64,000 nt of DNA from Girardinichthys multiradiatus (GCF_021462225.1 NC_061817.1:3842751-3906750), one strand, 5' to 3'. Numbered from the stretch's first letter, positions 34,415 to 45,631 are shown. Made by a program: numbers and translations. The notes: a model not told the origin generated them from the sequence alone.

Positions 34415-35230
34415 GTCGGCTGTTCCCGTATCGCCGGATTAGGGAAATCATGTAGTCATGTGACAGCTATTCTGTGGAAGGTATATCACTTATCTGGATA
34501 TCAGAATGTTTAAATCACTGAAACACAGGACTGGCCGAAAGCTATGATCGGGGAGACGTGCATCTGTAATCTTGCTGCCTGCTATGTGTTTACATGTGGA
34601 AGCCATGCATTGCTAAAGCTTCATGAAGCATGTCTAATCTAGTTTCACACACAAAAATGAAATAACACAAAACAATATAGGAGGCTGTTCATTAAAGGAA
34701 ATTTTAAAACATGAGAAAAAATAAAGTAATATAATGTGCAACTGGGTATAATGTTTGGGGAAAAGAACAAATATACAGAATATATTAATTTGAAAAAGTA
34801 CAGACTGGATGGAAGGCAACTGGTCATTTACATAAAAGGAAAATAAATTTGAAAACAGCAGGGATGTAAATAACTTAAGTTTCATTTTGTTGGGAGCAGT
34901 GATAGTTGTAAAGTCTGAGCTGCTGGAAGTAATTAGCTGGCCGTTTCAAGATTAAAAATATTTCAATAACAAATATTAAGTTTAAATTAAACAGGGCTAA
35001 AGTGCTCTCAGAGTATCAGGAGAAGCATCCACAGAAGACGAGCAGCTGCCTAGATTGATCAATTCTTGTTAACAATAGGTTGCACTAATAGGTTGCACTG
35101 CAGGTGGCCTTGCCAGTGTTTATATTTCAGTGATTTAGATCTATATACAAAGAGATAGTAGTGCTTTTTTGAGCATAAACTTCCTCATTATGTTAAATTT
35201 TGAGTAATGACAGTGAGAAAATACTCCTAA
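34415..35230. other. Unassigned non-coding stretch
   Basis: AT-rich DNA without motif-bearing frames or recognisable repeats. Confidence 0.45.
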
Positions 35231-35840
35231 TGTCACGGTTCTGTCACGGTTTACTTGGAATTGGACCTCAGAAGGCAGACGAGCAGGCAGCGTGATGGTA
35301 AGTGAAAAAAGGTTTTAATAACAAAAACTCACACTCAGCAGGAGGCAGGAACAAAACAAACGGGCAGGCAAGACAGGCATGGCATGATCAAAAAAACAAA
35401 ACTTGGTTTGAAAACAAGACATGAGCATGAGAGTGAAAGATGTTTCCATGATGACTAACTGAACAGGTGTGTATAAATGGAGCATGGTACAGGTGGAGCA
35501 AGGAGACAGATTAACTTGGACAGGTGAACCGAATAAACTTAATTGACAGAGAACACAACGTGACAGGAGCAAAACATGGCTTGAACAGAACGCAAATCCA
35601 AGGAAACAAACTAACAGAAATATAACTAGAAAAACATGAAACAAAAGCATAACCAGATCCAAAAACCAAACTTGACAAAACATGAGCAAGACGACAAAAC
35701 AAAAGCATGACCAGGAAAATAACAGAAGCATGATTCAAAATCTAAGAAGAATAATAACAAAAGAACGAGTCAAAACCGTAACTGTGAAAAACATAAGAAG
35801 AAACCCGAAACCAAAAACCAAATAACCCTACATCATGACA
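35231..35840. mobile_element. Solo-LTR-like repeat with 5-bp target duplication
   Basis: The repeat starts TGTCACGGTT, ends CATCATGACA (TG...CA) and is flanked by CCTAA on both sides (35226-35230 and 35841-35845). A 610-bp non-coding unit with TG/CA ends and a 5-bp duplication fits a solo LTR. The perfect TGTCA/TGACA termini would also fit a short-TIR transposon. The interior is A-rich with repeated AAACATG and ACAAAAGCATGA motifs. Confidence 0.7.
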
Positions 35841-35848
35841 CCTAATGT

Positions 35849-36410
35849 TTGTTGCAGGTCCAGAATGCTGTGATCAGTGGAAAGACAGGGGTTGCACGTA
35901 CAGGTGAGCAGCGCAGGTGGAATGCAGGGACAGCAAAGAATCTTGAACCAAAACGTCTAAGACAGATAAACTTCAGACACCACAAAGCACAACAGCAGTA
36001 TAACATGAACTCAAGGGCTGTAGTGACACAAACATGCCACGTCATCATACTCACCAAGACTTCAAAGACAGTGTTAGCAAAGCACCAATGAAGCCACTTT
36101 TCCTCCTCAAGAACACGTTAATTGGAAAGTGGTACAATGCCTCGCCATCAGCAGAAACTCACTCCAACAGTACAATTGATGAGCAATTTTTTCAGCCACA
36201 CCAAGCACAAAGTTCTTATCTTAGCTGTAATCCATGCAGGGCATTCTATCAGGCATGTATTCAGGTTTCTGAAGATCAAGCATCACAATTACAAGAAGAA
36301 ACAAAAGAACAAAGTGCATCAGATTTGTGGCACAACTGTAGAAAAATCAGACTTACAGCAAGCCCTCCAAAAAAAAGTTCCAGTTCGTGCCATCACAAAA
36401 AATAATACGT
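35849..36410 (+). pseudogene. YqaJ-type gene fragment (central part)
   Basis: In the frame 36034-36405 the segment ETKEQSASDLWHNCRKIRLTAS corresponds to the start of the YqaJ nuclease-like exon of ISL2EU at 54235 (STREQSASKVWFEQRAGRVTAS). Upstream, the 35849-36091 frame is unassigned. The YqaJ catalytic residues (SPDG, ExK) are not present before the frame ends at 36405. Together with 29030-29490, it suggests remnants of a second gene of this family. Confidence 0.5.
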
Positions 36411-37312
36411 TTTTATCTGAGCACATGTACCTTTATTTTAGCTTTATTTTAAGGATTTTACAGCATTGGAGATGTGCTCAGTAGTGCTGCCAAATCATTC
36501 TGACCGGACAAAGTAAAGGTTCTCCTATAAGCTACAACAATTTTCAAGGTGACTCTCATGAGACCTGTTGTCCTAGACATAATCTTAACAGTGTGGCATA
36601 CATATTATCTCACACAGCTGCAAGCAGAAGGTTGAGAAACCATTACTCTAAGACTAAACAAAGAAGAATGGAACAACACAGAGGGGTTCTAATAATTTTG
36701 TCAGTTCCTGTAGAGTATCAAGGAGCAAATCAAGCAAGGCACTAAAATTTCCATAACAATCCACGCTCTTCGATTATAATGAAACTAGTTTCATATGTTA
36801 TCGAACACCTAAGAAAATTTTACTGATTGACAAAGAAGGAAAGTACAAGAAAATGAATTTCAAAAATGTGAATTGATTAGTAATAAAATGAATAATAAAA
36901 ACAAATCAAAAATTGATTATATGAAATAAGTAGTAATAAAAATGGACTAAATAATGTCAAATGAATAATGAAACACTATCACAAAGCTAAACACTACAAC
37001 AAATCTATTATTACTGTTATCCTCTTTGTTGGGAACAATTTGTCATTCTGATGGAAACAAAAACATCTCTTCAATCAACAACCTTTTAAGGAATGATTAG
37101 ATCAAATGAATACACAAATAACATAAAGAATTCAAACACTCAAAAAAAATTAAATGAAGAAATTATAGTAGAATATATTAGTACACCAATATACTAGCAA
37201 AAAGAAATCATGACTTATCAACTACCCTGTGTGTGTTCGATACACATTTACATCATTAGAATTAGGAGGATTATTTGAATAGATGAAAATTGAATATCGG
37301 TAAGTAAATTTA
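36411..37312. other. Unassigned AT-rich stretch downstream of ERV2 env
   Basis: This is the position where the ERV2 3' LTR should lie. TGTTCGATAACATATG on the minus strand near 36790 weakly resembles the ERV1 LTR start, but no polypurine tract precedes it, so no LTR is called. Confidence 0.35.
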
Positions 37313-38127
37313 TTAGAAAGTATTATCATCATGAGAGTCGCTGTCAGACTCATCAGAGCAATCCGTGGGTTCCTCTACACCTGTGAGGAGAGGCATCTGA
37401 TATGACCTAGAGGAGTCCTCCTTTGACAGAGCTGTAGTGATCAATCTGTTAATTAGAGTGCACAGACAGGGAATGGCACAACATCCACAGCAAATGAGAA
37501 TACCTGTGAAGATGGCAAAGGAAGTCATACCTGTAATAATAAAATCCTTCCATTCACCAAAATTGTCAGCAAACCAATCGGGTAAAGAATCTACACCAGA
37601 GTCTTCTGTCATGTGATGAGCCAGGGTGCGCAATTCATCTAGGACCTTGGCTACTGAACCATCAGGGGCTGTATTATTTGGAATAAAAGTACTGCATAAA
37701 AAACTAAACATGGCACAAACACCTCCCTTTTCAGCTAACAACATGTCTAAGGTCATTCTGTTTTGCCAAGACATAAGAGAACTGGAGGATAATTGGTCAG
37801 TTACACCTACTATTACATCTCTGGTAATGTTTGCTAAGCGCTGTATATTATAGTGAACATAATGCGATCAACATTTTTGTTAGGAGTAATCCAAAGAAAT
37901 ATTGATTCAAACCCATTGGCTATAGGATTGGCTAACTTATATTTGTCTGGAACACCACATGGAACCCTAATAGCATCAAAATAAGTGGGATTGTTATGTC
38001 TGAAAGAAAAATCTACTGCACGTTTGTGACGGAGAATCGAGGATGGAGAAGTTGGCAAATGTCCAAGCAAAGCCACTGGTAGAGCTAACCTAACTAAAGT
38101 ACATGTTCCCGACCAAGAAGAAGGCAA
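37313..38127 (-). pseudogene. env: ERV2 env transmembrane subunit (TM)
   Basis: The upstream piece (38127-37834) starts in the last part of SU, has the RHKR basic cleavage motif and continues into the TM ectodomain. After a frameshift near 37835 the frame 37774-37313 holds the conserved ectodomain motif, in which CX6CC reads as CX6C-Ser. The membrane anchor is ITGMTSFAIFTGILICCGCC, followed by an acidic tail rich in Asp/Ser. The length is close to that of ERV1. Confidence 0.85.
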
Positions 38128-38229
38128 ATAATTAAACAGTGTCTTTCCACCGCAAAACCAGAAGATGTCAGCACGTGCATGGAGGAGTGAACTAGCATTA
38201 TCCCAGGTTGTAACATTTATGGTATCTGA

Positions 38230-39320
38230 CTACCAAGACTTAGACATGTGACCCACAACGCTGTAATTCCTCCTGGTAAGGCATGTGTAATTTCCTGTTC
38301 TAGGAGTGAAAACCGGAGGGATGTTGTGGTTGTTAGCAGGTGGGAAAAGGTCACTCAAAGTGGAACAATGTTTAGGTGAAGGAGTCATGTGTAGAGCTAA
38401 CATGCAGTCAAACCCAGGGTGGGCTGTGTTATATAACAAAGGAGCAGGAGTAGTGAAAAGTTGTGGTCTGGCTGAAGAACAGGCAATACACTCTGTCATG
38501 TTATTGGTTTTTGCAGTAAATGTAATCCATTCTAACCAGATGTTTTTATCAGAAAATCCAGTTTCAACTTGTAACATTACTTCAGGTGATGAGACATTTA
38601 AGTAAGTCACCAATGCTTGAGGAGGTGTGGTTGGGCTAGGAGAAGTGCTAACACCAGAAATATCTAAAATTTCATCAGGAGGTTTAGGCTGATCCACAAA
38701 CTGAATCCAAAACAATCCCTGTGGGTCTCTTCCAGAAACATCAGCTCCTAAAATCAAAACAAGTTCATTAAGATCTGCATGTTTAACAGTAGTGTTGTCA
38801 GCTCGCTGAGTAGATTTGTCTCTAATCAAACTGATGCGTTGCCGCAGGACCTGGGGAATATAGTTAGAGTTCAGGTTGACATAACCTTTTGGATTTGAAT
38901 TCCAGTACACATAAGTCCAGTCCAGACAAGGGTTGAGACCCCACTTTCCAAATGCTAGGGCACAAATGTTCAAGTCTGCATTCTGAAACCAACTGTCACG
39001 ACCTTCACAGGGGACCACATCACAGAGGTCAATCCTCGCTGCCACTGTGGTATTCCTAGGAACCTGTATGGTTACCAGCCCTGAGTTCCTCTCTACGATG
39101 GCCATCGGAACTGCTCTGCCTGTCCTGATGTGCTTCTGAGCAACAAATACATGCAAAGGAAAAAAACAATATAATATAACAATGATGAATACAAAGAGTA
39201 ACACATATGCAGTAGTCTTTCCCCATCTCTTGAAATCCTTAATTTTGGAAGATTCGGGGCTGAAAGGATGCATCCTCTTCTCGTCCAAGTACTCCCTTTA
39301 ACAAACGTTGCACTGCCCAA
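38230..39320 (-). pseudogene. env: ERV2 env surface subunit (SU)
   Basis: A 352-codon frame from 39288 has about 26 polar residues before a hydrophobic helix (TTAYVLLFVFIIVILYCF), so the signal/anchor is internal as in type II proteins. It then has many Asn-X-Ser/Thr sites and the SU CxxC motif (TECIACSSARPQL). It ends at a stop at 38230, about 100 bp before the TM-containing frame. The gap is an old frameshift or stop. Integrity of the long frame suggests relatively recent decay. Confidence 0.85.
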
Positions 39321-39439
39321 GGGATTATTGTGCCCTTGTAAGAACAGTGTTCTTCACCCACCTTTTCAATCACTCTCCAGTGATTAATTTACAGTTCGTA
39401 GCCTTGTGGTGGGCCGCTGTCCTCACACGTTAAGCAGAA

Positions 39440-40204
39440 GATGATCCAGGTAAAAGATTCTTTGGATCCTGGGGACCAGGAGAATCCAGAGGAGCTGGAA
39501 TCCGCTTGCAATGCGATGCGTGTATCCACGTGATTCGCTCTGCCACCTTCACAGCCATGTGGGTGACCAGCAGGATCTAAAATGGTCCTCTCCAGCTCCT
39601 GGACTTCCAGTGTTTCCTCCTAAACTCTCTGACCAGAACCCAGTCACCTGGCACCAAAGAATGGAGGGGAGATGTGGCTCTCTCAGGTAGTGTCGCTTTC
39701 ACCATAGTGTGCACAGTCCGTTCGTAGGTCAAACCCCAGGAACTTACTCACCTCCTTCATTGCTGCATTCACAAAATGAGTGCCATTGTCGCTAGAAATC
39801 TTTGAAGGAATGCCCCATCGGGGAATTATTTCTGTTAAAAGGGCTTTGGTGACAGTGTGGCTGTCTGTGTTTTTGCTTGAAAACATTTCAATCCATTTGC
39901 TAAACGTGTCAACAACAACCAACACATACGTTTTCCCTTCAGATGGAGTGAGTTCAGTGAAGTCCATCATAAGATGTTAAAATGGTCTATCTGGCTGTGG
40001 ATGTGCAGCTTGAGTCATCTGTGGTGTTTTGCCTGCATCGTATGCTGCGCAGATCACACAAGATTGACAGAACTTATGAGCATAAATACAGAAACCTTTT
40101 GTGAACCACTGAGATATTATAGCAGCTATCATTTCCTCTTTGAACAATAATCCAAACCATGTGTGAGCTTTGCATAATGTGGAAAGAAGTGTTTGGGAAG
40201 ACAT
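39440..40204 (-). pseudogene. ERV2 integrase, core partly deleted
   Basis: The N-terminal zinc-binding Cys pair is in FCQSCVICA. The core has MDFTELTPSEGKTYVLVVVDTF (first Asp) and SDNGTHF (second Asp). After FDLRTDCAHY the sequence jumps, so the segment with the catalytic Glu is missing. The SH3-like C-terminal domain follows out of frame (PGDWVLVREFRRKHW and a VKVAERITWIHASHCKR region, about 39660-39440). A stop separates the zinc region from the core at about 39975. Confidence 0.85.
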
Positions 40205-40512
40205 GGTTTATCGGTCGGGCCCATACAAACTTTCGTTGTCCGATGAGCTAACCCCTCCCTCCTACTTCCCTATGTCTAAAGGGATTGCTCAATCCAGCTC
40301 TCCATCCAATGGTTCCAGACTTCCCTAAACCTGAAAGATCTTACTAAGCAGGTTTACTGAAAGTTCTGTTTAAACTGGTGTCGGGAAATGACTTGCCTAG
40401 CCTCTGACAGCCTTCATACAAAAGTCTCGCCCTTCTTCAACTGGAGGTCTGGACGACTGAGTAGCCCACTGCAGTCATTCACACCTTCAACAGTCACTTT
40501 TGTTCATAGTGC
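40205..40512. other. Unassigned junction sequence
   Basis: Non-coding DNA between the ERV2 integrase start and the LTR-like repeat at 40513. No motif recognised. Confidence 0.4.
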
Positions 40513-40766
40513 TGCTCATTCCCTAATTTTACAACTGGCTTTTGGTATATGGGCTAGGTTAATTTTAGTGGATCGGCACAAGCCCCAAGGGCGCTGTTTT
40601 AACAAACTTGGCTAAGGCAACCTATAAAAATATCTTAGAACCAGGCAACAATACTTTTTACCACCAATGGAAAACCAAAAATACAGTGACTAAAATAATT
40701 GAATGTCCACGATTTAACTAGAATTTTATATGCTTTGTTTAATTAGTAACGCTTTTGCAGGGGTCA
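40513..40766 (-). repeat. LTR-like terminal direct repeat, copy 1 (3' end of the macro-domain element)
   Basis: 254 bp match 61145-61407 in the same orientation with about a dozen substitutions and one 9-10 bp indel. On the minus strand it starts TGACCCCTGCAAAAGCG and ends GAATGAGCA (TG...CA), with ACATATAAAATTC as a possible TATA box. Sequences differ outside the repeats on both sides, as expected for LTRs. No target-site duplication or convincing primer-binding site was found. Confidence 0.65.
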
Positions 40767-40869
40767 GGATCTTCCCAGATGTAAGTGATGATGGGGAGAT
40801 ACATTCCCCCTTGCTGTGTCTTTATCCTAAAAGTGTGCGCAGCAGCCCCGATGTCCAGGTCACCTTGTA

Positions 40870-41743
40870 TCATGTCTGAAGAGTTTGGCTCATGGTCATG
40901 GAGATATAGAGAAGATCCCCAGGACCCTCAATGCAGAAAACACTTGTCACTGTAGCATAGTCGACAGCGATAGAGAGACAGTGGTGACACCAGTGCCCCT
41001 CAGGCGTAACCCACAGGTATCTGAGCACTGAAGCTGAAATTCCACATTTGGAACAGGAGACTGTGTCCTGGAGAGATAAATGGTAAATGGACTGAACTTA
41101 TATAACGCTTTTCCAGTCATACAGACCGCTCAAAGTACTTTTACACTAGAGCCACATTCACCCAAGTGCACTCACTAACGCTCACACATTCATACACCGA
41201 TACGCAGATCAGTAGGCAACTTAAGGTTAAGTGCCTTGTCTGGGGGCACATCGACATATGGGAGGAGAAAGCTGGAATCGAACCCACAACCTTCTGATTG
41301 CAAGACGACTACTCTTCCTACTGAGCCACAGTATATATTGGAGACCTGTAAGTGGATTTTTCAGGAACATAATGTTGACCCTGGATAAAAAAAAACTAAA
41401 TGAAGAGACTGAACTAATTATAGAAGCATGCGTTCTAGCGGGCAAAAATCAGACTGTAGTGCTAGACTACTTCTCTGTTTCGTCTCTGGGCGGCCAGCCA
41501 AGGGGAGCGAAAAAGTGGAGGTTGAGTGTCACTCGAAGAGGACAACACCACTTCCCATCTGCGTATCCAGAAAGGGCCAAAGATTAGATTAGCATATCCT
41601 TGAAGTACGATGAGAAACCTTAATGGTTGGTTGACCGACCAGGACCCGGTGTGGCAATAGCATAGCCATCCACAGAGAAGCGCATAAAACTCCACTGTAC
41701 TCACTTGGACAGGCTCGGAGAAAGTGGTGGAATTGGTACTCAT
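40870..41743 (-). pseudogene. Small ORF downstream of env, with four-Cys ribbon, split by a SINE
   Basis: The first part starts at ATG 41743 (MSTNSTTFSEPVQVSTVEFY) and runs 93 codons to a stop at 41462, with several hydrophobic and aromatic stretches. The SINE follows. Past it, at about 41068-40870, an open frame of 66 codons contains CSKCG...WCHHC, a four-Cys zinc-ribbon spacing, and ends at TGA (40872-40870). Whether both parts were one gene is inferred from position only. A TATA-like box lies 88 bp upstream of the ATG. The position after env resembles that of accessory genes in complex retroviruses. No homology recognised. Confidence 0.45.
41078..41335 (-). mobile_element. tRNA-derived SINE
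   Basis: Read on the minus strand the head contains a tRNA-like A box (TGGCTCAGTAGG) and B box (GGTTGTGGGTTCGATTCC) near 41260-41335. The body runs to the end GTCCATTTAC at 41078. The body (TATATAACGCTTTTCCAGTC on the plus strand) is a common fish repeat. No clear target duplication seen. Confidence 0.75.
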
Positions 41744-41830
41744 GATGATAAGCGACTGCAAAGGCTTAGGCTCAACTGCTGTCTTCAAACCCAGAACTCA
41801 GAGTGACTCAAAACTCCCCAAGCCCTGGGT

Positions 41831-41836
41831 CTTATA
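41831..41836 (-). promoter_or_regulatory. Possible internal TATA box upstream of the small ORF
   Basis: GGGTATAAGACCC on the minus strand lies in a GC-rich context 88 bp before the ATG at 41743 and just past the end of the env cytoplasmic tail. Complex retroviruses such as foamy viruses have an internal promoter in about this place. This is a motif only; no initiator or expression evidence. Confidence 0.35.
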
Positions 41837-41871
41837 CCCGGGGTGGCCCCTCCCTCAAGGGGAGCGGCTGA

Positions 41872-44093
41872 TAGCTCCTCCTTCCTGGGCTGAGCATGGG
41901 CCGAAGAAATTGTTGCTCAAAGACTTTACATATTATGACTACAATAATCACTCATACAGCAGCAAGCAAATAAGGCCAAAGCATCATAAACAAATTAGCG
42001 ATCCAATCTTCAACTACTGAAACCCCTTCCCCTATAATATGTCTGGCTTCCTGGGCAACTGTAGTGACTACATTGCTGACTGAGTGTCCTAATGTCTCAT
42101 ACCAACTACAAGCATGCTGATACGGTCGTTCCCCACAATTCTTCCAGGTTTCTTTAGGTGGCTTACATGTGAGGTTGGAGTAGAAAAGATTATATCCTAC
42201 CCAGTCTAAACCCTTATCTATGCTGCCAGAGCATAAATGCTGTCTGAAAGCATACAATTCGCCTAGAGTAATTACTGAATTAGGAATGAAAGGCACAATA
42301 ACATTCATGATGCTTTTCCAATGCCTGAGATTGTGTCCCAGTACGGTCTCGGCACAGGTCGAGCCTCCACTGAGAGATCTTCTCCACATTCCTCCAATTT
42401 CCGTCCACACAACTTCATGTGCATAGGTGTTGTATGTTATCATAATGGGATTGGCATAATTCAGTCCAACCTGTGAGCTCTTGGCAGGGTCTGCGGTCAA
42501 GGCCTATGGTGCACTGAGTACGGGCAGTGTTACACTCCATACGCCAGGGTCTTGGGTGAACAAATCTTTCTGGTCAATAGAAGGGTTGCTGCCAAATGTC
42601 TCGCTCTTTGGAGTAAATCGTTGCTAAATACTGGTATTTAACCCAGTAGTTATCAGTCTGAGACAAACAGGGAATAACCCATTCTTTAACTTCATACTCC
42701 TGCAATCTCCACCAGGTTCGGGACCAGTCTCTGCTGTGTCCTTCAGCCCAGGCCTGCAGGAGCATCTTTGCTGTTTTGATTTTACTTAAGATGGAGCAGT
42801 CATATCGCCATGTTGACATGACTGAAATGTCAGCTTGCCACAGGTCACATCGGGGGGAAGCTCCATTGCTTGACCACACAGAGTTGTTAAGACTGTCAAA
42901 AACTTGTTGTGCCACACATTGGTCAATTTTATGAAAATCTCCTGCCGTTACATTCAATAATTTGTCTGGCTTAGGTAGTTTTTGGACATACATATTTGCA
43001 TAATAAGGTCCTTTCAAACCTTCATGTGTTCGGCTTTCACCCTCTGGGAAGTCTCCTTTGAAGTGGGGAACACCATAAGCCTTCCATACTCAGGGAAACG
43101 TCATGTTCAGCCATTCTTCATGTTCAGTCCAGATGGTTTTCGACCAGGAGGTTATGAAGGAGAGGTAGGCTCGATGAGTGTAAAGAGGGACTAAGGGCAG
43201 ATAGTTCTGAGTGCGGCATTGAGTGAATATGTTCCAAAAACAGCCGGGCAAATGTCTGAGCTTGGTATTAATACATTCCTGCAGGGCTTCTCGATTCCGA
43301 AAAGCCAACGGATAATTTGTACGGTCTATGGTTGACGAAGTGTTTTTAGGCCTTGGAGTGTCGGGAAGGCGTGTGCGATTCTGCGCTGTTGCGTTGGATC
43401 CTCTTGCGGGGGATGACAGGGCTCCAGTCGGTGTGGTTGCTGGTGTGCTGGAATGCGTCTGGTTCAGTGGACACATTCTCCTCACAATTTAATTGATATT
43501 TCCCCCAAAATTCCCAACGGGGAAACCAGGCTGGGCAAGTCACAACTCTTGAAGGAGCCCTGTGGATAACTTCAGGCTCCCAGTAACCGTGGCCTTTAAA
43601 CTGTACTAAGGGCCGACAGGCCCAGTCGCAGTGCCACTCCGGGACTCTCGATCAGGGTGAATCCAATTGCAGCAAATCGTACTGCGGACGAGTCGGTGCA
43701 GGATTTTCACCCTTATTATTACTCCTTCATCAGTGAGTTCAAGGTTGGAGATTGACTGGGTGGGATTGACAAGTTGTTGGGTCGTGGAGTCGTTTATCCA
43801 TGTTGGGTTTCTCTGTATAACCTTCTTTAGTCTGGTGAAATTGGTTTCTTGGCTTTCACGAAAGAACACAGACTGGTTCTTTAGGGGAGGGTGTTCTGTC
43901 CAAGGCAAAAAGACGTTCAGAGACGTTGTGTTCCAGCAAGTTTGGTTGGCATATTTTGAAGGACCATGAGCGACCTTAACATGGGTTAAGTTGCATGATC
44001 CCACTCCAGTTTGGTAAAGTATAATTAACAAAAGAACGATGCCAATAAGCAAAGCAAAAAGCCTAAGCAGTCTTCAAACAAGACGCTTTATCC
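41872..44093 (-). pseudogene. env: Env-like glycoprotein of the macro-domain element
   Basis: Remnants of a protein of about 700 residues. The N-terminal hydrophobic helix (LLIGIVLLLIILYQTGVG) is at about 44052-44000, preceded by a basic stretch. It is followed by many Asn-X-Ser/Thr sites, Cys and Trp residues (frames 43606-44052, 43346-43485, 42574-43017), then a TM-like half (41952-42500). The TM anchor begins NLFMMLWPYLLAAV and is cut by an in-frame TGA at 41954-41952; the hydrophobic stretch and a short tail continue beyond it. Frameshifts lie near 43620, 43090 and 42540. It lacks the CX6CC and CxxC motifs of ERV1/ERV2 and is a different Env type. Family not identified. Confidence 0.65.
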
Positions 44094-44099
44094 GTGATC

Positions 44100-44390
44100 C
44101 GTTTCCATAGCTTGGGTCAAGTAGAGGGACTTGTGTTGTCAGGGTCGTCAGAAGGCTCTTCGTCTTGGGCATTAAAAGCAGCTAAATAACTGAGAGGAAT
44201 CATGTCCAAATGAGTCTCTGGCATGGTTATCCTCGGGAATAGCCTGCTAATTCCAGTTGATCTGCTTCTTCAGTTCTGTCCACTCATCCTTTGAGCAGGG
44301 TTTGATAAATGGGTAAGGCAATCCAGGTTCCAACCCCTTCCACACCCACGTCCACTGGTAGACTATCCAGTAGTCAGATTTTACCTGTGG
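44100..44390 (-). pseudogene. C-terminal end of the ORF upstream of env
   Basis: Just left of the Gypsy insertion the minus strand reads an open stretch with an aromatic segment (SDYWIVYQWTWVWKGLEP) and, after a stop, an acidic tail (AFNAQDEEPSDDPDNTS) ending 6 bp before the region of the env start. It is probably the continuation of the ORF at 51660-52498 across Gypsy. Function unknown. Confidence 0.4.
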
Positions 44391-44410
44391 TCCTGCAAGA
44401 TTCTTCTCTT

Positions 44411-44708
44411 GCAACATTCATACCAACTTTACTAAATGAATCCATGTTTCAATGCAACCCACACAGAATATATTCACCAAAACTGTCACAGCATCAGGCT
44501 CCTGGCTAGCTCGCCATAACTATAACGCATAAAGACTAGGCAATTTGACTGGGCTACAAATGCAGCATCAGAAGAATGTTATTTGAAAGAGCCTGAGGGG
44601 TAAAAACCAAGAAGCAGCAAACTCAGTTTTAGTTTTAGTTTTGGTGCATGTATTAAAGTGACTGGTGCAGATAACAATACAATAAACAAAAATGGATTGA
44701 GTGACAAA
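44411..44708 (-). repeat. Gypsy 3' LTR
   Basis: Read on the minus strand it starts TTTGTCACTCAATCC and ends ATGAATGTTGC. It matches 51354-51645 almost throughout. It carries an extra TTTTAG unit near 44630. Confidence 0.85.
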
Positions 44709-45631
44709 GCTCAATTCAAAGTCCATCAATATAAGTTCATAATTCTAGCTCGCCATCTATGAATCCAGGTGAAGAATCTTGTTCAAAAAAAAAAACCCTA
44801 CCTAAAAGGTCAGAAACATACATTAAAGATTTCATTCCATTTAAACATTCAATGCATGAATACATTTATGCAAATTAAAAGTCACTACATTTTTCATTTC
44901 TAAAGTCCCATGTTTGTTATATGACTAAATCATGATTTAAATAGTAACTCGTGTAAATCAGAAACATGTTTCAAGTCAATCAAGCTAAAGTGCACTTTCA
45001 ATAATACTAAACTGACACTGAATGACCAAAGTTACTCAATATCAAATTCAATATCACATTTAGTAGGACAATAAAATATTGCGCTACATTAAGTTTTAAT
45101 TAAGTGTAATTATATTATTTTCCATCAGCATACAAAACCTCATTGCTGTTTCAAAGTCAATTTAAAAAAATACCATAACATACATGAAATGTAACTAGGA
45201 CACCAAACAACAATTGTGATGCACATATTAAACCTTCATCTATAATTCGGCTTCCATCACACATTAACAGAAACTTGTTTTACCTTTTCAATGGAGTAAG
45301 GGTGACTTAACTTCATGCACAGCCGAATGGATATTTACAGCAACCATGCCAATGGAGTTTGGAAGATAAATCGCCGCCAGTTCTAGTAAAACAACAGTTC
45401 GGTAAATAATGACACGGTCCATTTAAGCATAAAACAATATTGCTACAATGTGCTAAAGGACTCACCATGCCATCGAGTTTGTATAAAGCACAGATTTTAC
45501 AATCTGTTCGAGACACGCCAACAGAGCACGCCACAGCCACAGTGAAGACGGACCCGGAAGTTTCCTATGACCCATGACTTTAAGGAAGCTGAACAGAAAG
45601 GTGTTGAGCCACGCAAAAGTTAGACATCTGA
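44709..45631. other. Gypsy 3' untranslated region
   Basis: About 900 bp of AT-rich non-coding DNA between the pol end and the 3' LTR. Frames are short and without motifs. No env-like gene is seen. Confidence 0.6.

Larger units (their letters stand above)
37313..40204 (-). mobile_element. Endogenous retrovirus ERV2 (gamma-type), 3' half
   Basis: On the minus strand: integrase (40204-39440), then env SU (39320-38230) and TM (38127-37313). Gene order, the CxxC in SU, the basic cleavage motif and the TM layout match ERV1, so both belong to one broad lineage but are clearly diverged. RT and gag are not attached here. The nearest RT/RNase H of similar type is at 62874-64000, also on the minus strand. 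Confidence 0.83.

Noticed and set aside
35315..35738. Minus-strand hydrophobic frames (Phe/Leu/Cys-rich) as membrane proteins
   Set aside because: They arise from the A-rich plus strand of the solo-LTR-like repeat; the whole frame lies inside the repeat.
36745..36800. ERV2 3' LTR starting TGTTCGATAACATATG
   Set aside because: Similarity to the ERV1 LTR start covers only a few bases, and no polypurine tract precedes it.
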